Source: Achromobacter pulmonis
GTDB lineage: Bacteria > Pseudomonadota > Gammaproteobacteria > Burkholderiales > Burkholderiaceae_B
NCBI RefSeq assembly: GCF_002885955.2
Contig: NZ_POQS01000008.1
Coordinates: 1,869 to 40,478, forward strand
Reading direction: 5' to 3'
Length of the DNA stretch: 38,610 nucleotides
The notes beneath the pieces are model-generated. The model ran no database searches. It was not told the origin of the DNA and was given only the letters and a program-made list of their open reading frames with translations. Shown piece by piece: positions 24,324-35,102 of the stretch (the first letter of the stretch is position 1; each line of letters starts with the position of its first letter). A program made the position numbers and the translations under genes.

Positions 24324-25247
24324 ATGTTCCGACAGCGCAGCATTCAGAATCTCGTCCGCACGACAGGCGTCGGCGTCCACTCCGGACGGCGGGTCGAGCT
24401 CACCTTGCGCCCGGCACAACCCAACACCGGTATCGTTTTCCATCGGGTCGATCTGCCCGAGGTCGTGGACCTGCCTGCCCAGGCGTCCGGCGTGGGCGAC
24501 ACGCGCATGGCGTCCGTGCTGCAGCAGGGCAACGTCCGCGTCTCCACCGTCGAACACCTGATGTCCGCCCTGGCCGGACTCGGCATCGACAACCTGCACG
24601 TCGACCTGACCGCGGAAGAAGTCCCCATCATGGACGGCAGCGCGGCGACCTTCGTCTACCTGCTGCGCTCGGCCGGCATCGTCGAACAGAACGCGCCCAA
24701 GCAGTTCATCCGCGTGCTCAAGCCCGTGGAAGTGCGCGAAGGCGAAGGCCGCAACGAGAAGTGGGCGCGCCTGGAGCCGCACGAAGGCTTCGCGCTCGCG
24801 TTTTCCATCGACTTCCGCCACCCCGCGATCGACTCCACGGCCAATTTCGCCGAGATCGATTTCGCCACCCATTCCTACGTGCGCGAGATCGCCCGCGCGC
24901 GCACCTTCGGTTTCGTCAACGAGGTCGAGGCCCTGCGCTCGATGGGCCTGGCCCGCGGCGGCAGCCTGGACAACGCCATCGTGATGGACGAGTACCGCGT
25001 GCTCAACAGCGACGGCCTGCGCTACGACGACGAGTTCGTCAAGCACAAGATCCTGGACGCCATCGGCGACCTGTACCTGCTGGGCAAGCCCCTGGTTGCG
25101 CGCTACGTGGCGTGCAAGTCTGGCCACGGCCTGAACAACCAGCTGGCGCGCGCGCTGCTGGCCCAGCGCGATGCCTGGGAACTGATCAGCTACGAATCGC
25201 AGGCGGAGGCGCCCCAGGCGTTCCGCCACGAGTGGAAGCTGGCCTGA
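24324..25247 (+). CDS. lpxC: UDP-3-O-acyl-N-acetylglucosamine deacetylase
   Basis: LpxC is the zinc enzyme of the first committed step in lipid A synthesis. The protein has 307 residues, the usual length. Zinc ligands fit H78 in EHLMSAL, H241 and D245 in KHKILDAIGD; the catalytic His is H268 in KSGHGLNNQ, and the catalytic Glu is in IMDGSA's neighbourhood (TAEEVPIMDGSA). The start at 24324 was chosen because MFRQRSIQN is the usual N-terminus; no clear ribosome site is present (CCAAGTCTC precedes), so expression may be kept low. The hairpin and promoter upstream show it is a separate unit from ftsZ. Confidence 0.96.
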   Translation: MFRQRSIQNLVRTTGVGVHSGRRVELTLRPAQPNTGIVFHRVDLPEVVDLPAQASGVGDTRMASVLQQGNVRVSTVEHLMSALAGLGIDNLHVDLTAEEVPIMDGSAATFVYLLRSAGIVEQNAPKQFIRVLKPVEVREGEGRNEKWARLEPHEGFALAFSIDFRHPAIDSTANFAEIDFATHSYVREIARARTFGFVNEVEALRSMGLARGGSLDNAIVMDEYRVLNSDGLRYDDEFVKHKILDAIGDLYLLGKPLVARYVACKSGHGLNNQLARALLAQRDAWELISYESQAEAPQAFRHEWKLA

Positions 25248-25260
25248 AGGCTCCCCCCCT

Positions 25261-25326
25261 ACGCGCTTACGCGCGCCCCCCCAGGGGGGCGACACCTGCA
25301 GACCGGCGGAGCCGGATCTGGCGGTG
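25261..25326. repeat. Palindrome-rich intergenic element between lpxC and the dciA-like gene
   Basis: Three nested inverted repeats follow each other: CGCG-CTTA-CGCG (25262-25273 or so), CGCCCCCC (25274-25281) with GGGGGGCG (25284-25291), and CACC...CAGA-CCGG (25293-25308) with CCGG...TCTG..GGTG (to 25326). The GC-rich foldback style resembles dispersed intergenic elements of Burkholderiales. It sits between convergent genes and may also terminate both. The rest of the 285-bp gap shows no gene. Confidence 0.5.
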
Positions 25327-25532
25327 TCCCCGCTTGCTCCTGGCAGCAGCGGGTTAATGCCCCGACTGTCTTTGCGGGCCTCAGCGTTGCGATGGCTCCC
25401 CTTGGACGATGGGGGGCGTCATCCTCTCGCGCTTAGGGCGTAAACCGGTGGCAAACCATAGTATGGCTCCGTCCGAGAACTTGGTTTCGCTTGGTTTCGG
25501 GACGCGGCTGCGGCCGCACAAGCGGGGCGGGT

Positions 25533-26024
25533 TCAGCTACTCTTGTGGTGCCTGAGCAGTTTGGCGACCGCGTCGGCCAGCGGTCCGGGACGCAGCTTGC
25601 CTTGCAGCGTTTCAAAGGCGCCCAGCGCGGTTGCGCCCAGCGGTTGCGCTTCCTTCGGGGGGCGGGGCTGGCGGGCGCCGGGCGTGGGCAAACCCGCTTG
25701 TACCTTGACGGCGATTTCGTTAAGGTTCCAGCCTTGGTCGGCCAGAGTCCGCGCGATGCGCGGGGCCAGCTGACGCATCTTGGCCGCATGAGCGGCACTC
25801 GGCACCACCAGGTGCAGGCACTGGTTTTCCAGCTTGCCCACCTGGCAGACGGCGCCCAGCGGGGCGGGCAGAACCGCCGCCACCGCGTACTGGATTTGCA
25901 AGTGCTTGCGGGCGGTCGCCAGGACGCCGGCGCCCCGCATGTCATGACCCAGCCATCCCAGGGCGGTATTGTCCTCGCGCCGGCTGGAACTGGAACGTTG
26001 GCGGTATGAAGTGGGTCTATTCAT
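25533..26024 (-). CDS. DUF721 family protein, DciA-like
   Basis: The protein has 163 residues. Its central region, residues about 45-115 (KHLQIQYAVAAVLPAPLGAVCQVGKLENQCLHLVVPSAAHAAK and so on), matches the DUF721 fold, named DciA because in several bacteria it is the loader partner of the DnaB helicase. The tail is Pro/Lys-rich up to PLADAVAKLLRHHKSS. The ATG at 26024 was chosen because upstream frame runs into the divergent M23 gene. In other proteobacteria a DUF721 gene also lies next to secA, which supports the call. Whether it loads helicase here is inference. Confidence 0.75.
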   Translation of the reverse strand: MNRPTSYRQRSSSSRREDNTALGWLGHDMRGAGVLATARKHLQIQYAVAAVLPAPLGAVCQVGKLENQCLHLVVPSAAHAAKMRQLAPRIARTLADQGWNLNEIAVKVQAGLPTPGARQPRPPKEAQPLGATALGAFETLQGKLRPGPLADAVAKLLRHHKSS

Positions 26025-26052
26025 GCCGGCTCTATGAATTAGGAAGCAAACC

Positions 26053-27036
26053 TTGAAAATCGTGATTATGCACGCCCGTGACGGGAAGGACGGGCATTTC
26101 ACCCTGGGCGGCGGCCACCTCGCGCTGTTCCTGGGGCTCGCCTTGATCACGGCCGCCATCTGCGGCGCCGCGCTACAACGATACCTTACTCCGGTATCGC
26201 CGGCCGTACACACCGTGGGCTGGCCCCTGGCCAGCCAGCCGGGGCGCGACGCCGATTTCCTGCGCGGCAACATGAACCTGCTGGCGGCCAAGGTGGGGGC
26301 GCTGCAGGCCAAGCTGGTCAGCATCGACGGCCTGGGCCAGCGCGTGGCCAAGGTCGCCGGCGTGGCCTACACCGATCCCGAACTCGCCAAGCAACTGGCC
26401 GTGGCCCAGCCGGAAGCGCTGATCCAGCCCGAGGCCACCGAGGTCATGGACGACCTCTTCACCGACCACCCGCCGCCCAGCGCCGCCTCGGCCGAAGCCC
26501 TCGGGCGCCAGCTCGACGAGATCCAGGCCAGATTGTCCCAGCAGACCGACAACCTCAAGCTGCTGGACGCGGCGCTGACCCGCCGCTCGGCCGACCAGGC
26601 CCGCATGCCGACGGCCATGCCGATCACCGACTATCCCTACCTCAGCTCCTCCTACGGCTGGCGCCGCAACCCGGTGACCGGCCGCAGCGCCATGCACGAG
26701 GGCCTGGACTTCGCCGCGCCCTCGGGCACGCCCATCCTGGCCGCCTCCGGCGGCGTGGTGCTGGAATCCAAATACCATCCGGGCTACGGCAACATGGTCG
26801 AGATCGACCACGGCGACGGCCTGATCACCCGCTACGCCCACGCCTCTTCGCTGCTGGTCAAGCAGGGCCAGCTGGTCGACCGCGGCCAGCCCGTGGCCCG
26901 CGTCGGCAGCTCGGGACGCTCCACCGGCCCGCACCTGCACTTCGAAGTGCGCCTGGCGGGCCAGCCGCTGGACCCGCGCCTGTTCCTGGGACCGCAGCAG
27001 AACGCGCCGCCCGCCGTGGCCCACGCCTCGCGCTGA
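26053..27036 (+). CDS. Membrane-anchored M23 (LytM-type) peptidase
   Basis: The protein has 327 residues: cytoplasmic start, one membrane helix at about 24-43 (HLALFLGLALITAAICGAAL), a periplasmic stalk with helical segments, and a C-terminal M23 domain at about 205-315. Zinc motifs HEGLDFAAP (HxxxD) near 216 and HLHFEVR (HxH) near 296 are complete, so it may be an active peptidoglycan endopeptidase rather than an activator. The start is a TTG with AGGA 8 bp upstream. It is divergent from the dciA-like gene with only 28 bp between, and lies where enterobacteria have secM, between lpxC and secA. Confidence 0.88.
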   Translation: MKIVIMHARDGKDGHFTLGGGHLALFLGLALITAAICGAALQRYLTPVSPAVHTVGWPLASQPGRDADFLRGNMNLLAAKVGALQAKLVSIDGLGQRVAKVAGVAYTDPELAKQLAVAQPEALIQPEATEVMDDLFTDHPPPSAASAEALGRQLDEIQARLSQQTDNLKLLDAALTRRSADQARMPTAMPITDYPYLSSSYGWRRNPVTGRSAMHEGLDFAAPSGTPILAASGGVVLESKYHPGYGNMVEIDHGDGLITRYAHASSLLVKQGQLVDRGQPVARVGSSGRSTGPHLHFEVRLAGQPLDPRLFLGPQQNAPPAVAHASR

Positions 27037-27180
27037 ACTGCCGCTGAACTGGCGGCACTCTGCCCGGTCAAACTGCCCGACAGTGCTACCCTGGTGTTGA
27101 TAGATCCAGGCTATTGCGCTTCAGGTGCGTTAAACTGGCTCGTTTCCCAGCGGACCCCCGCTCAACCAATAACATCAAGT

Positions 27181-27227
27181 CACGGGCGACGCTGCCCATC
27201 CCTGGCGACAGGGCGGCGTGTCCCGTG
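27181..27227 (+). promoter_or_regulatory. Large stem-loop in the secA leader
   Basis: Two stacked helices: CACGGG (27181-27186) with CCCGTG (27222-27227), and ACGCTGCCC (27189-27197) with GGGCGGCGT (27211-27219) including one G-U pair; a 2x2 internal loop separates them and the apex is 13 nt. It ends 14 nt before the secA ATG at 27242, where a ribosome must bind, and no clear ribosome site is visible outside it. Confidence 0.6.
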
Positions 27228-27241
27228 CGGCCGACATACGC

Positions 27242-29977
<2,736 letters not shown>

Positions 29978-29993
29978 ACCCGGAGACCTGACC

Positions 29994-30713
29994 ATGCTGC
30001 ATCCCGTCGGCCGTACCGAATTCGATCACGCAGTGGTCATGGTGCGTGACCGGCTGGATGCGTTGTCGCCGCATTTCGAGCGCCAGGGCTTTCGCCTGAG
30101 CGACAAGTCGGTGCACAACCTGGGGTCGTGCAACCGCCTGATCGTGCTGGAAGGCGCTTACGTCGAACTCCTGGGCTGGCCGCCCGGCGCGCCGCCGGCG
30201 CGCAAGGAGATCGCTGACTCGCCCTTCGGGCTGGAGGCGCTGGTGTTCCGCACCTACGACGCCGAGGCCACCTACGAACGCCTGCGGGCCGCAGGCTTCG
30301 CCGTCAATCCGGTCCAGGAACTGACCCGCGCGGCCATGCTGGACGGCGAGGAAGTCCAGGCCCGTTTCCATACCGTGCGTTTCGCCGAGCAGCCGCTGCC
30401 CGGCATCCGCATGTATTTCTGCCGCCACCTGACGCCGGAATGCGTGTGGCAGCCCGACCTGATGGCGCATCCCAACGGCGCGCGCAGCCTGCTGCGCATC
30501 GACGCCCGCGCCGCCGACGCGCGCGCGGTGGCCGAGCGCCTGGCGCAGGTCGCCGACGTCGTCGCGGAGCCGGCCGGCGAAGGCTGGGACGTGCCGCTGG
30601 CCAACCTGCGCATCCACGTGCGGCCCGACGAGTCGGCCGCCCGGCCGGTGCTGTGCTCCCTTACCCTGGAAAACCGCGACGGCGCCCATTACGCGCTGGA
30701 TACGGGGCTGTAA
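29994..30713 (+). CDS. VOC-superfamily (glyoxalase-like domain) protein
   Basis: The protein has 239 residues. The beginning (FDHAVVMVRDRLDAL ... GFRLSDKSVHNLGSCNRLIVLEGAYVELLGW) is a vicinal-oxygen-chelate half with one likely metal His (H13 or so) and Glu (in YVELLGW), and the family is the glyoxalase-like domain type. The second half (LLRIDARAADARAVAERL) is a more divergent repeat. Substrate is unknown. GGAG lies 9 bp before the ATG. It starts 16 nt after the secA stop, so it is probably read through from secA, while the GntR gene after it has a separate promoter. Confidence 0.75.
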   Translation: MLHPVGRTEFDHAVVMVRDRLDALSPHFERQGFRLSDKSVHNLGSCNRLIVLEGAYVELLGWPPGAPPARKEIADSPFGLEALVFRTYDAEATYERLRAAGFAVNPVQELTRAAMLDGEEVQARFHTVRFAEQPLPGIRMYFCRHLTPECVWQPDLMAHPNGARSLLRIDARAADARAVAERLAQVADVVAEPAGEGWDVPLANLRIHVRPDESAARPVLCSLTLENRDGAHYALDTGL

Positions 30714-30754
30714 TACCGTAGGTCGTTCACGTCCCGCCCCGGGACAAACCCGCA

Positions 30755-30790
30755 TTGCCGCCCAAAGTGTATGCACTTTAGTATGCACTT
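30755..30790 (+). promoter_or_regulatory. GntR gene promoter with two operator copies
   Basis: TTGCCG (30755-30760) and TAGTAT (30779-30784) are spaced by 18 bp. GTATGCACTT occurs twice, at 30769-30778 and 30781-30790, 12 bp apart; the first also makes a palindrome AAGTG-TATG-CACTT (30765-30778). Both copies overlap the -10 region, as expected of autorepression by the GntR protein encoded 28 bp downstream. Confidence 0.65.
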
Positions 30791-30817
30791 AATCCGACCA
30801 CGCAATCCGGCGGCGCC

Positions 30818-31570
30818 ATGCCCACTCCCAACCCGATCCGTCCCGCCGCCCGCACGCAGGCGGCCCAGGCCGAACTGTACGGCGCCGTCAAGGCGATGGC
30901 CGTGCGGTTCGAGTTCAAGCCTGGCGAGCGCATCAACGAGGTGGAGCTGGCGCGCCGGCTGAACGTCAGCCGCACGCCGCTGCGCGAGGTGCTGAACCAG
31001 CTGATGGTCGAGGGTTTCCTGACGCGCTCGGTGAACCGGGGCTTCATCGCGCGCCTGCTCGACGCCAAGCAGATCCACAGCCTGTACGAGTACCGCGCGG
31101 TGCTGGAGGCCGGCATCGTGCGCGCCGCCTGCGAGCGCGCCAGCGACGAAGAGCTGGCCGGCCTGCGGGCCTTCGTCGAGCGTTCGCGCGACGTGCCCGA
31201 GGACTGCGAGGCCACGCGCCTGCTGGAACTGGACGAAGCCTTCCACCTGACGCTGGCGCGCTATTCGCGCAACGAGGAATTCGTGCGGGCGCTGGAAAGC
31301 GTCAACGCGCGCATCCATTTCGTGCGCTGGATCGACATGCAGCAGGGCCGCCGCGGCCATACCCAGGGCGAGCACCTGCGCATCGTCGAGGCGCTGGAGC
31401 GCCGCGACATCGAGGCGCTGCCGGGGCTGATGAGCGCGCACATCGGCCGCCGGCTGGACCAGATCACCGACGTCATCCGCACCGGTTTTTCCACGATCTA
31501 CATGCGGGACCAGGCCGAACCCGCATCGCCAACGCCGGCCAACACCATATCAGCAGGGGAAAAGCAATGA
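30818..31570 (+). CDS. GntR-family transcriptional regulator, FadR/FCD type
   Basis: The protein has 250 residues. Winged helix at about 18-80 with recognition helix region NEVELARRLNVSRTPLREVLNQL; FCD effector domain at about 85-225. The metal-binding set of FCD proteins can be seen: Asp and His in LDEAFHLTL, His in GEHLRIVEAL, and His in MSAHIG. FCD regulators usually sense small carboxylic acids and repress the operon beside them. An operator pair lies just upstream. The stop overlaps the start of the Bug gene (ATGA), so the regulator and the transport/catabolic genes form one unit. Confidence 0.9.
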   Translation: MPTPNPIRPAARTQAAQAELYGAVKAMAVRFEFKPGERINEVELARRLNVSRTPLREVLNQLMVEGFLTRSVNRGFIARLLDAKQIHSLYEYRAVLEAGIVRAACERASDEELAGLRAFVERSRDVPEDCEATRLLELDEAFHLTLARYSRNEEFVRALESVNARIHFVRWIDMQQGRRGHTQGEHLRIVEALERRDIEALPGLMSAHIGRRLDQITDVIRTGFSTIYMRDQAEPASPTPANTISAGEKQ

Positions 31571-32553
31571 ACCACAGCTTGAAACGCGGACTGGCGGCGT
31601 TATGCGTGCTGGCCGCCGCAGGGGGCGGCCTGGGCGCGGCGCCCGCCTGGGCGGAAGAGCGGCCGCTGGTGATGGTCGTGCCTTATCCGCCGGGAGGCAG
31701 CACCGACATCCTGGCCCGCATCCTGCAGCCGCGCCTGTCCGAGGAACTGGGCGGGCGTCCGGTGGTGGTCGAGAACCGCCCGGGCGCGGCCAGCCAGATC
31801 GCCACCGCCTTCGTGGCGCGCGCCGAGCCCGACGGCAATACGCTGCTGGTCAGCTTCGACAACCACGGCATCAATCCCGCCGTAAAGCCCAAGCTGCCGT
31901 ACGACACCTTCAAGGACTTCGTCGCGATCTCGCAGACGGTGCGCTTCCCGCTGGTGATCGGGGCCAACCCGAGCGTGCCGGGCAAGACGCTCAAGGAGTT
32001 CCTGGCGGCGGCGGCCAAGCAGCCGCCCAACAAGTTCAACTACGCCTCCACCGGCGTTGGGTCGCTGAATCACCTGGCGCCCGAAGAGCTCAAGCGCCTG
32101 TCCAAGGTCGAGCTGCTGCATGTGCCGTACGGCGGCGGCGGGCCGGCCATCCAGGCCGTGGTGGGCGGGCAGGCCAGCATGACCTGGCTGAGCTTCGCGG
32201 CGCTGCGCGGGCAGATCCAGGCAGGCAAGATCAAGCCGCTGGCCGTGGCCGGCGACAAGCGCCTGCCCGACCTGCCCAACGTGCCGACGGTGGCCGAGTC
32301 CGGCTTTCCCGGTTTCGTCGCCTATTCGTGGAGCGGCATGTTCGCGCCCAAGGGCACGCCCGAGGCCACGGTGAAAAAACTGACCGCGGCGTTCCAGGCC
32401 GTGCTGGCCGATCCCGCGATCAGGAAGAAAGTGACCGAGGCAGGCTTCGAGATCGTGGCCTCCGACGGCCCGGCGCTGGACGCCTACGTGAAGTCGGAAT
32501 ACGAGCGCTGGAGCGCCTTCATCAAGAGCAGCAAGATCAACCTGGACAACTGA
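31567..32553 (+). CDS. Bug-family periplasmic solute-binding receptor (TctC-like)
   Basis: The protein has 328 residues with a signal peptide (MNHSLKRG... AAPAWA, cut near residue 29) followed by RPLVMVVPYPPGGSTDILARIL, the Bug signature. YGGGGPAIQAVVGGQ and PLAVAGDKRLPDLPNVPTVAESGFPGF are also family hallmarks. These receptors bind carboxylates or similar small molecules for tripartite tricarboxylate transporters, and are strongly expanded in Bordetella, where many lack their own membrane genes; this one also has none adjacent. The ligand is unknown but should fit the enzymes encoded next. AGGGG precedes the ATG, which overlaps gntR by 4 nt. Confidence 0.92.
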   Translation: MNHSLKRGLAALCVLAAAGGGLGAAPAWAEERPLVMVVPYPPGGSTDILARILQPRLSEELGGRPVVVENRPGAASQIATAFVARAEPDGNTLLVSFDNHGINPAVKPKLPYDTFKDFVAISQTVRFPLVIGANPSVPGKTLKEFLAAAAKQPPNKFNYASTGVGSLNHLAPEELKRLSKVELLHVPYGGGGPAIQAVVGGQASMTWLSFAALRGQIQAGKIKPLAVAGDKRLPDLPNVPTVAESGFPGFVAYSWSGMFAPKGTPEATVKKLTAAFQAVLADPAIRKKVTEAGFEIVASDGPALDAYVKSEYERWSAFIKSSKINLDN

Positions 32554-32608
32554 ACGGCGCGCGGCCGGCATGCCCGGCCGCCGCGCGAGCCACAACACTG
32601 GAGACGAC

Positions 32609-34303
32609 ATGGAAAACCTGACCGGCGCCGAAGCAATGGTGCGGATGCTGCAGCACAACGGCGTCAAGCATATTTTCGGCCTGTGCGGCGACACCAGCCT
32701 GCCGTTCTACGACGCGCTGTACCGCCTGGACCACGGCATGCGCCACATCCTGACGCGCGACGAGCGCAGCGCCGGCTACATGGCCGACGCCTATGCCCGC
32801 GTGACCGGCAAGGTCGGCGTGTGCGAAGGCCCCAGCGGCGGCGGCGCGACCTATCTGCTGCCGGGCCTGGTGGAGGCCAATGAATCGTCCGTGCCGGTGC
32901 TGGGCATCACCTCCGACGTGGCGGTGGGCTCGCGCGGCAAGTACCCGCTGACCGAGCTCGACCAGGAGGCGCTGTACCGCCCGCTGACGAAATGGAACCG
33001 CACGATCGACCGCGCCGACCAGATCCCCGGCATGGTGCGGGCGGCGTTTCGCGCGATGACGACCGGCAAGCCGGGCGCGGCCCACCTGTGCTTCCCGTAC
33101 GACGTGATGAAGCAGCAGGTGGACGCCTCCGACATCTGGGCCCAGCCCGAGCACGGCAGCTACCCGGCGATGCGCTGCGCGCCGGACCCGGCCGACGTGG
33201 CGCGCGCGGCGCAGCGGCTGGTCGGCGCGCGTTCGCCGGTCATCATCTGCGGCGGCGGCGTGGTGATCGCCGGCGCCAGCGCCGCCCTGCAGCAGCTGGC
33301 CGAGGCGCTCAAGGCGGCGGTCTGCGTGACGGTGAGCGGGCAGGGCAGCCTGGCCGACACGCATCCGCTGAACGCGGGCGTGGTGGGCTCGAACGGCGGC
33401 GTGATGGCGACGCGCGAAGTGGTCGCGGCCGCCGACGCGGTGCTGTTCGTGGGGTGCCGCGCCGGTTCGACCTCGACCGAGCACTGGCGCTTCCCCAACC
33501 GCGACGTGCCCATCCTGCACATCGACATCGACCCGATGGTGATCGGCGCCAACTACCTGACCGAAGTCGGCATGGTGGGCGACGCCAGGCTGGCGCTGGA
33601 GGCGCTGGGCGCCGAAGTGGCCGAGCGCCTGGCCCATCGCCCCGCCGACGCGGTCGACGGCGCGGTGCTGGCCGGCCGCGCCAAGGCGGCGCGCCGCGCC
33701 CAGCTGGAGCCGCTGGCCGGCAGCCTGGACACGCCCATCCGCCCCGAGCGCGTGGTGCAATCGCTCAACCGCCTGCTGCCCGACGACGCCGTGGTGTGCG
33801 CCGATCCCGGCACGCCTTGCCCGTATTTCTCGGCCTATTACGACGTGTCGCGCCCGGGGCGCCACTTCATCACCAACCGCGCGCACGGCGCGCTGGGCTT
33901 TTCCATGTCGGCCGCGCTGGGCGCCTGGGTGGGCCGGCCGCAATCCAAGTGCGTGTCGGTGATGGGAGACGGCAGCTTCGGCTTCACCGTGGGCGAGCTG
34001 GAGACCATCGTGCGGCACAAGGCGCCGCTTTTGATGGTAGTGTTCTCGAACTCGGTCTACGGCTGGATCAAGGCCAGCCAGAAAGCCGGCTACGACAAAC
34101 GCTACTACAGCGTGGACTTCGATCGCACCGACCACGCGCGCATCGCCGAGGCCTACGGGGTGAAGGCATGGCGCGTCGAGGACCCGGCCAAGCTGGACGC
34201 GGCCATCAAGGCGGCCATGGAGCATGACGGTCCGGCGCTGATCGACGTGGTGGCCCAGCCGCTGCAGGACGCCGCGGCGCCGGTCAGCCAGTGGATGGGT
34301 TGA
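32609..34303 (+). CDS. ThDP-dependent enzyme of the acetolactate synthase-like family
   Basis: The protein has 564 residues. Its three thiamine-diphosphate domains are visible: the Pyr domain with catalytic Glu E52 (RDERSAGYMADAYAR) and GPSGGGATYLLPG; the central domain at about 190-340 (GARSPVIICGGGVVIAG); and the PP domain with MGDGSFGFTVGELET from 452 to N481 (FSNSVYGW), the ThDP/Mg motif. It fits acetolactate synthase, glyoxylate carboligase, oxalyl-CoA decarboxylase and similar enzymes, but substrate residues do not point to one. The ATG at 32609 has GGAG before it. It stands in a row with the Bug receptor and SDR genes. Confidence 0.88.
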   Translation: MENLTGAEAMVRMLQHNGVKHIFGLCGDTSLPFYDALYRLDHGMRHILTRDERSAGYMADAYARVTGKVGVCEGPSGGGATYLLPGLVEANESSVPVLGITSDVAVGSRGKYPLTELDQEALYRPLTKWNRTIDRADQIPGMVRAAFRAMTTGKPGAAHLCFPYDVMKQQVDASDIWAQPEHGSYPAMRCAPDPADVARAAQRLVGARSPVIICGGGVVIAGASAALQQLAEALKAAVCVTVSGQGSLADTHPLNAGVVGSNGGVMATREVVAAADAVLFVGCRAGSTSTEHWRFPNRDVPILHIDIDPMVIGANYLTEVGMVGDARLALEALGAEVAERLAHRPADAVDGAVLAGRAKAARRAQLEPLAGSLDTPIRPERVVQSLNRLLPDDAVVCADPGTPCPYFSAYYDVSRPGRHFITNRAHGALGFSMSAALGAWVGRPQSKCVSVMGDGSFGFTVGELETIVRHKAPLLMVVFSNSVYGWIKASQKAGYDKRYYSVDFDRTDHARIAEAYGVKAWRVEDPAKLDAAIKAAMEHDGPALIDVVAQPLQDAAAPVSQWMG

Positions 34304-34314
34304 AGGAGACAGGC

Positions 34315-35097
34315 ATGGATCTGGGCATCAGCGGCAAGACGGCACTGGTATTCGGCGGCAGCCGCGGCATGGGCCGGGCCTGCGCCCTGCAGCTGGCGCG
34401 CGAAGGCGTGGCGGTCACGATCGCCGCGCGCAATCCGGCGATGCTGGAGCAGGCCGCTGCCGAGATTTCGCGCGAGACCGGCGTGGGCGTGGGCTGGGTG
34501 TCGGCCGACCTGACCCTGCCGCAGGGCCGCGACGCCGCCATCGCCGCCTGTCCGCGGCCCGATATCCTGATCAACAACGCCGACGGGCCGCTGCCGGGCG
34601 ACTTCCGCGACTGGTCGCACGAGGACTGGATGGCGGCGCTGGACGCCATGATGCTGGGGCCGATCGACATGATCCGGCGCGTGGTGGACGGGATGATCGA
34701 ACGGCGCTTCGGCCGCATCGTCAACATCGTCTCGCGCAGCGTCAAGGCGCCGCACGCCGAACTGGGCCTGTCCAATGGCGCGCGTTCGGGGCTGATCGGC
34801 TTCGTGGGCGGGCTGGCCCGGCAGACCGTCAGGCACAACGTCACCATCAACAACCTGCTGCCCGGCGCCTTCGCCACCGATGCGCAGGTCAGGCACATCC
34901 AGGGCATGCTCGAGCAGTCCGGCGGCAAGACCTTCGAGCAGTTGTGGGACGAGCGCGGGCGCTCGAACCCGGCGGGCCGCTACGGCCAGCCCGAGGAGCT
35001 GGGCGCGCTATGCGCCTACGTCTGTTCGGCCCACGCGGGCTACATGACGGCGCAGAACATCCTCATCGACGGCGGCGGCTACCCCGGCACGTACTGA
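34315..35097 (+). CDS. SDR-family protein without the Tyr-Lys catalytic pair
   Basis: The protein has 260 residues and the Rossmann-type short-chain dehydrogenase fold: cofactor loop GGSRGMGRA at 14-22, NNADGP near 90 (a variant of NNAG), GRIVNIVSRSV near 135. Where YxxxK is expected (YSASKAAL in most enzymes), the sequence is SNGAR at 153-157: Tyr becomes Ser and Lys becomes Arg. The end (ILIDGGGYPGTY) is normal for SDR proteins. A few SDR subfamilies share a similar change and their chemistry is less known. GAAGGAG precedes the ATG; the stop is 5 nt from that of the convergent pagP. Confidence 0.9.
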   Translation: MDLGISGKTALVFGGSRGMGRACALQLAREGVAVTIAARNPAMLEQAAAEISRETGVGVGWVSADLTLPQGRDAAIAACPRPDILINNADGPLPGDFRDWSHEDWMAALDAMMLGPIDMIRRVVDGMIERRFGRIVNIVSRSVKAPHAELGLSNGARSGLIGFVGGLARQTVRHNVTINNLLPGAFATDAQVRHIQGMLEQSGGKTFEQLWDERGRSNPAGRYGQPEELGALCAYVCSAHAGYMTAQNILIDGGGYPGTY

Positions 35098-35102
35098 GCG
35101 CT

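Noticed and set aside
27097..27136. secA promoter from TTGATA (27097) and TAAACT (27131).
   Set aside because: The spacing of 28 bp is wrong for sigma70, and other pairings (TTGCGC at 27114) are only 11 bp apart.
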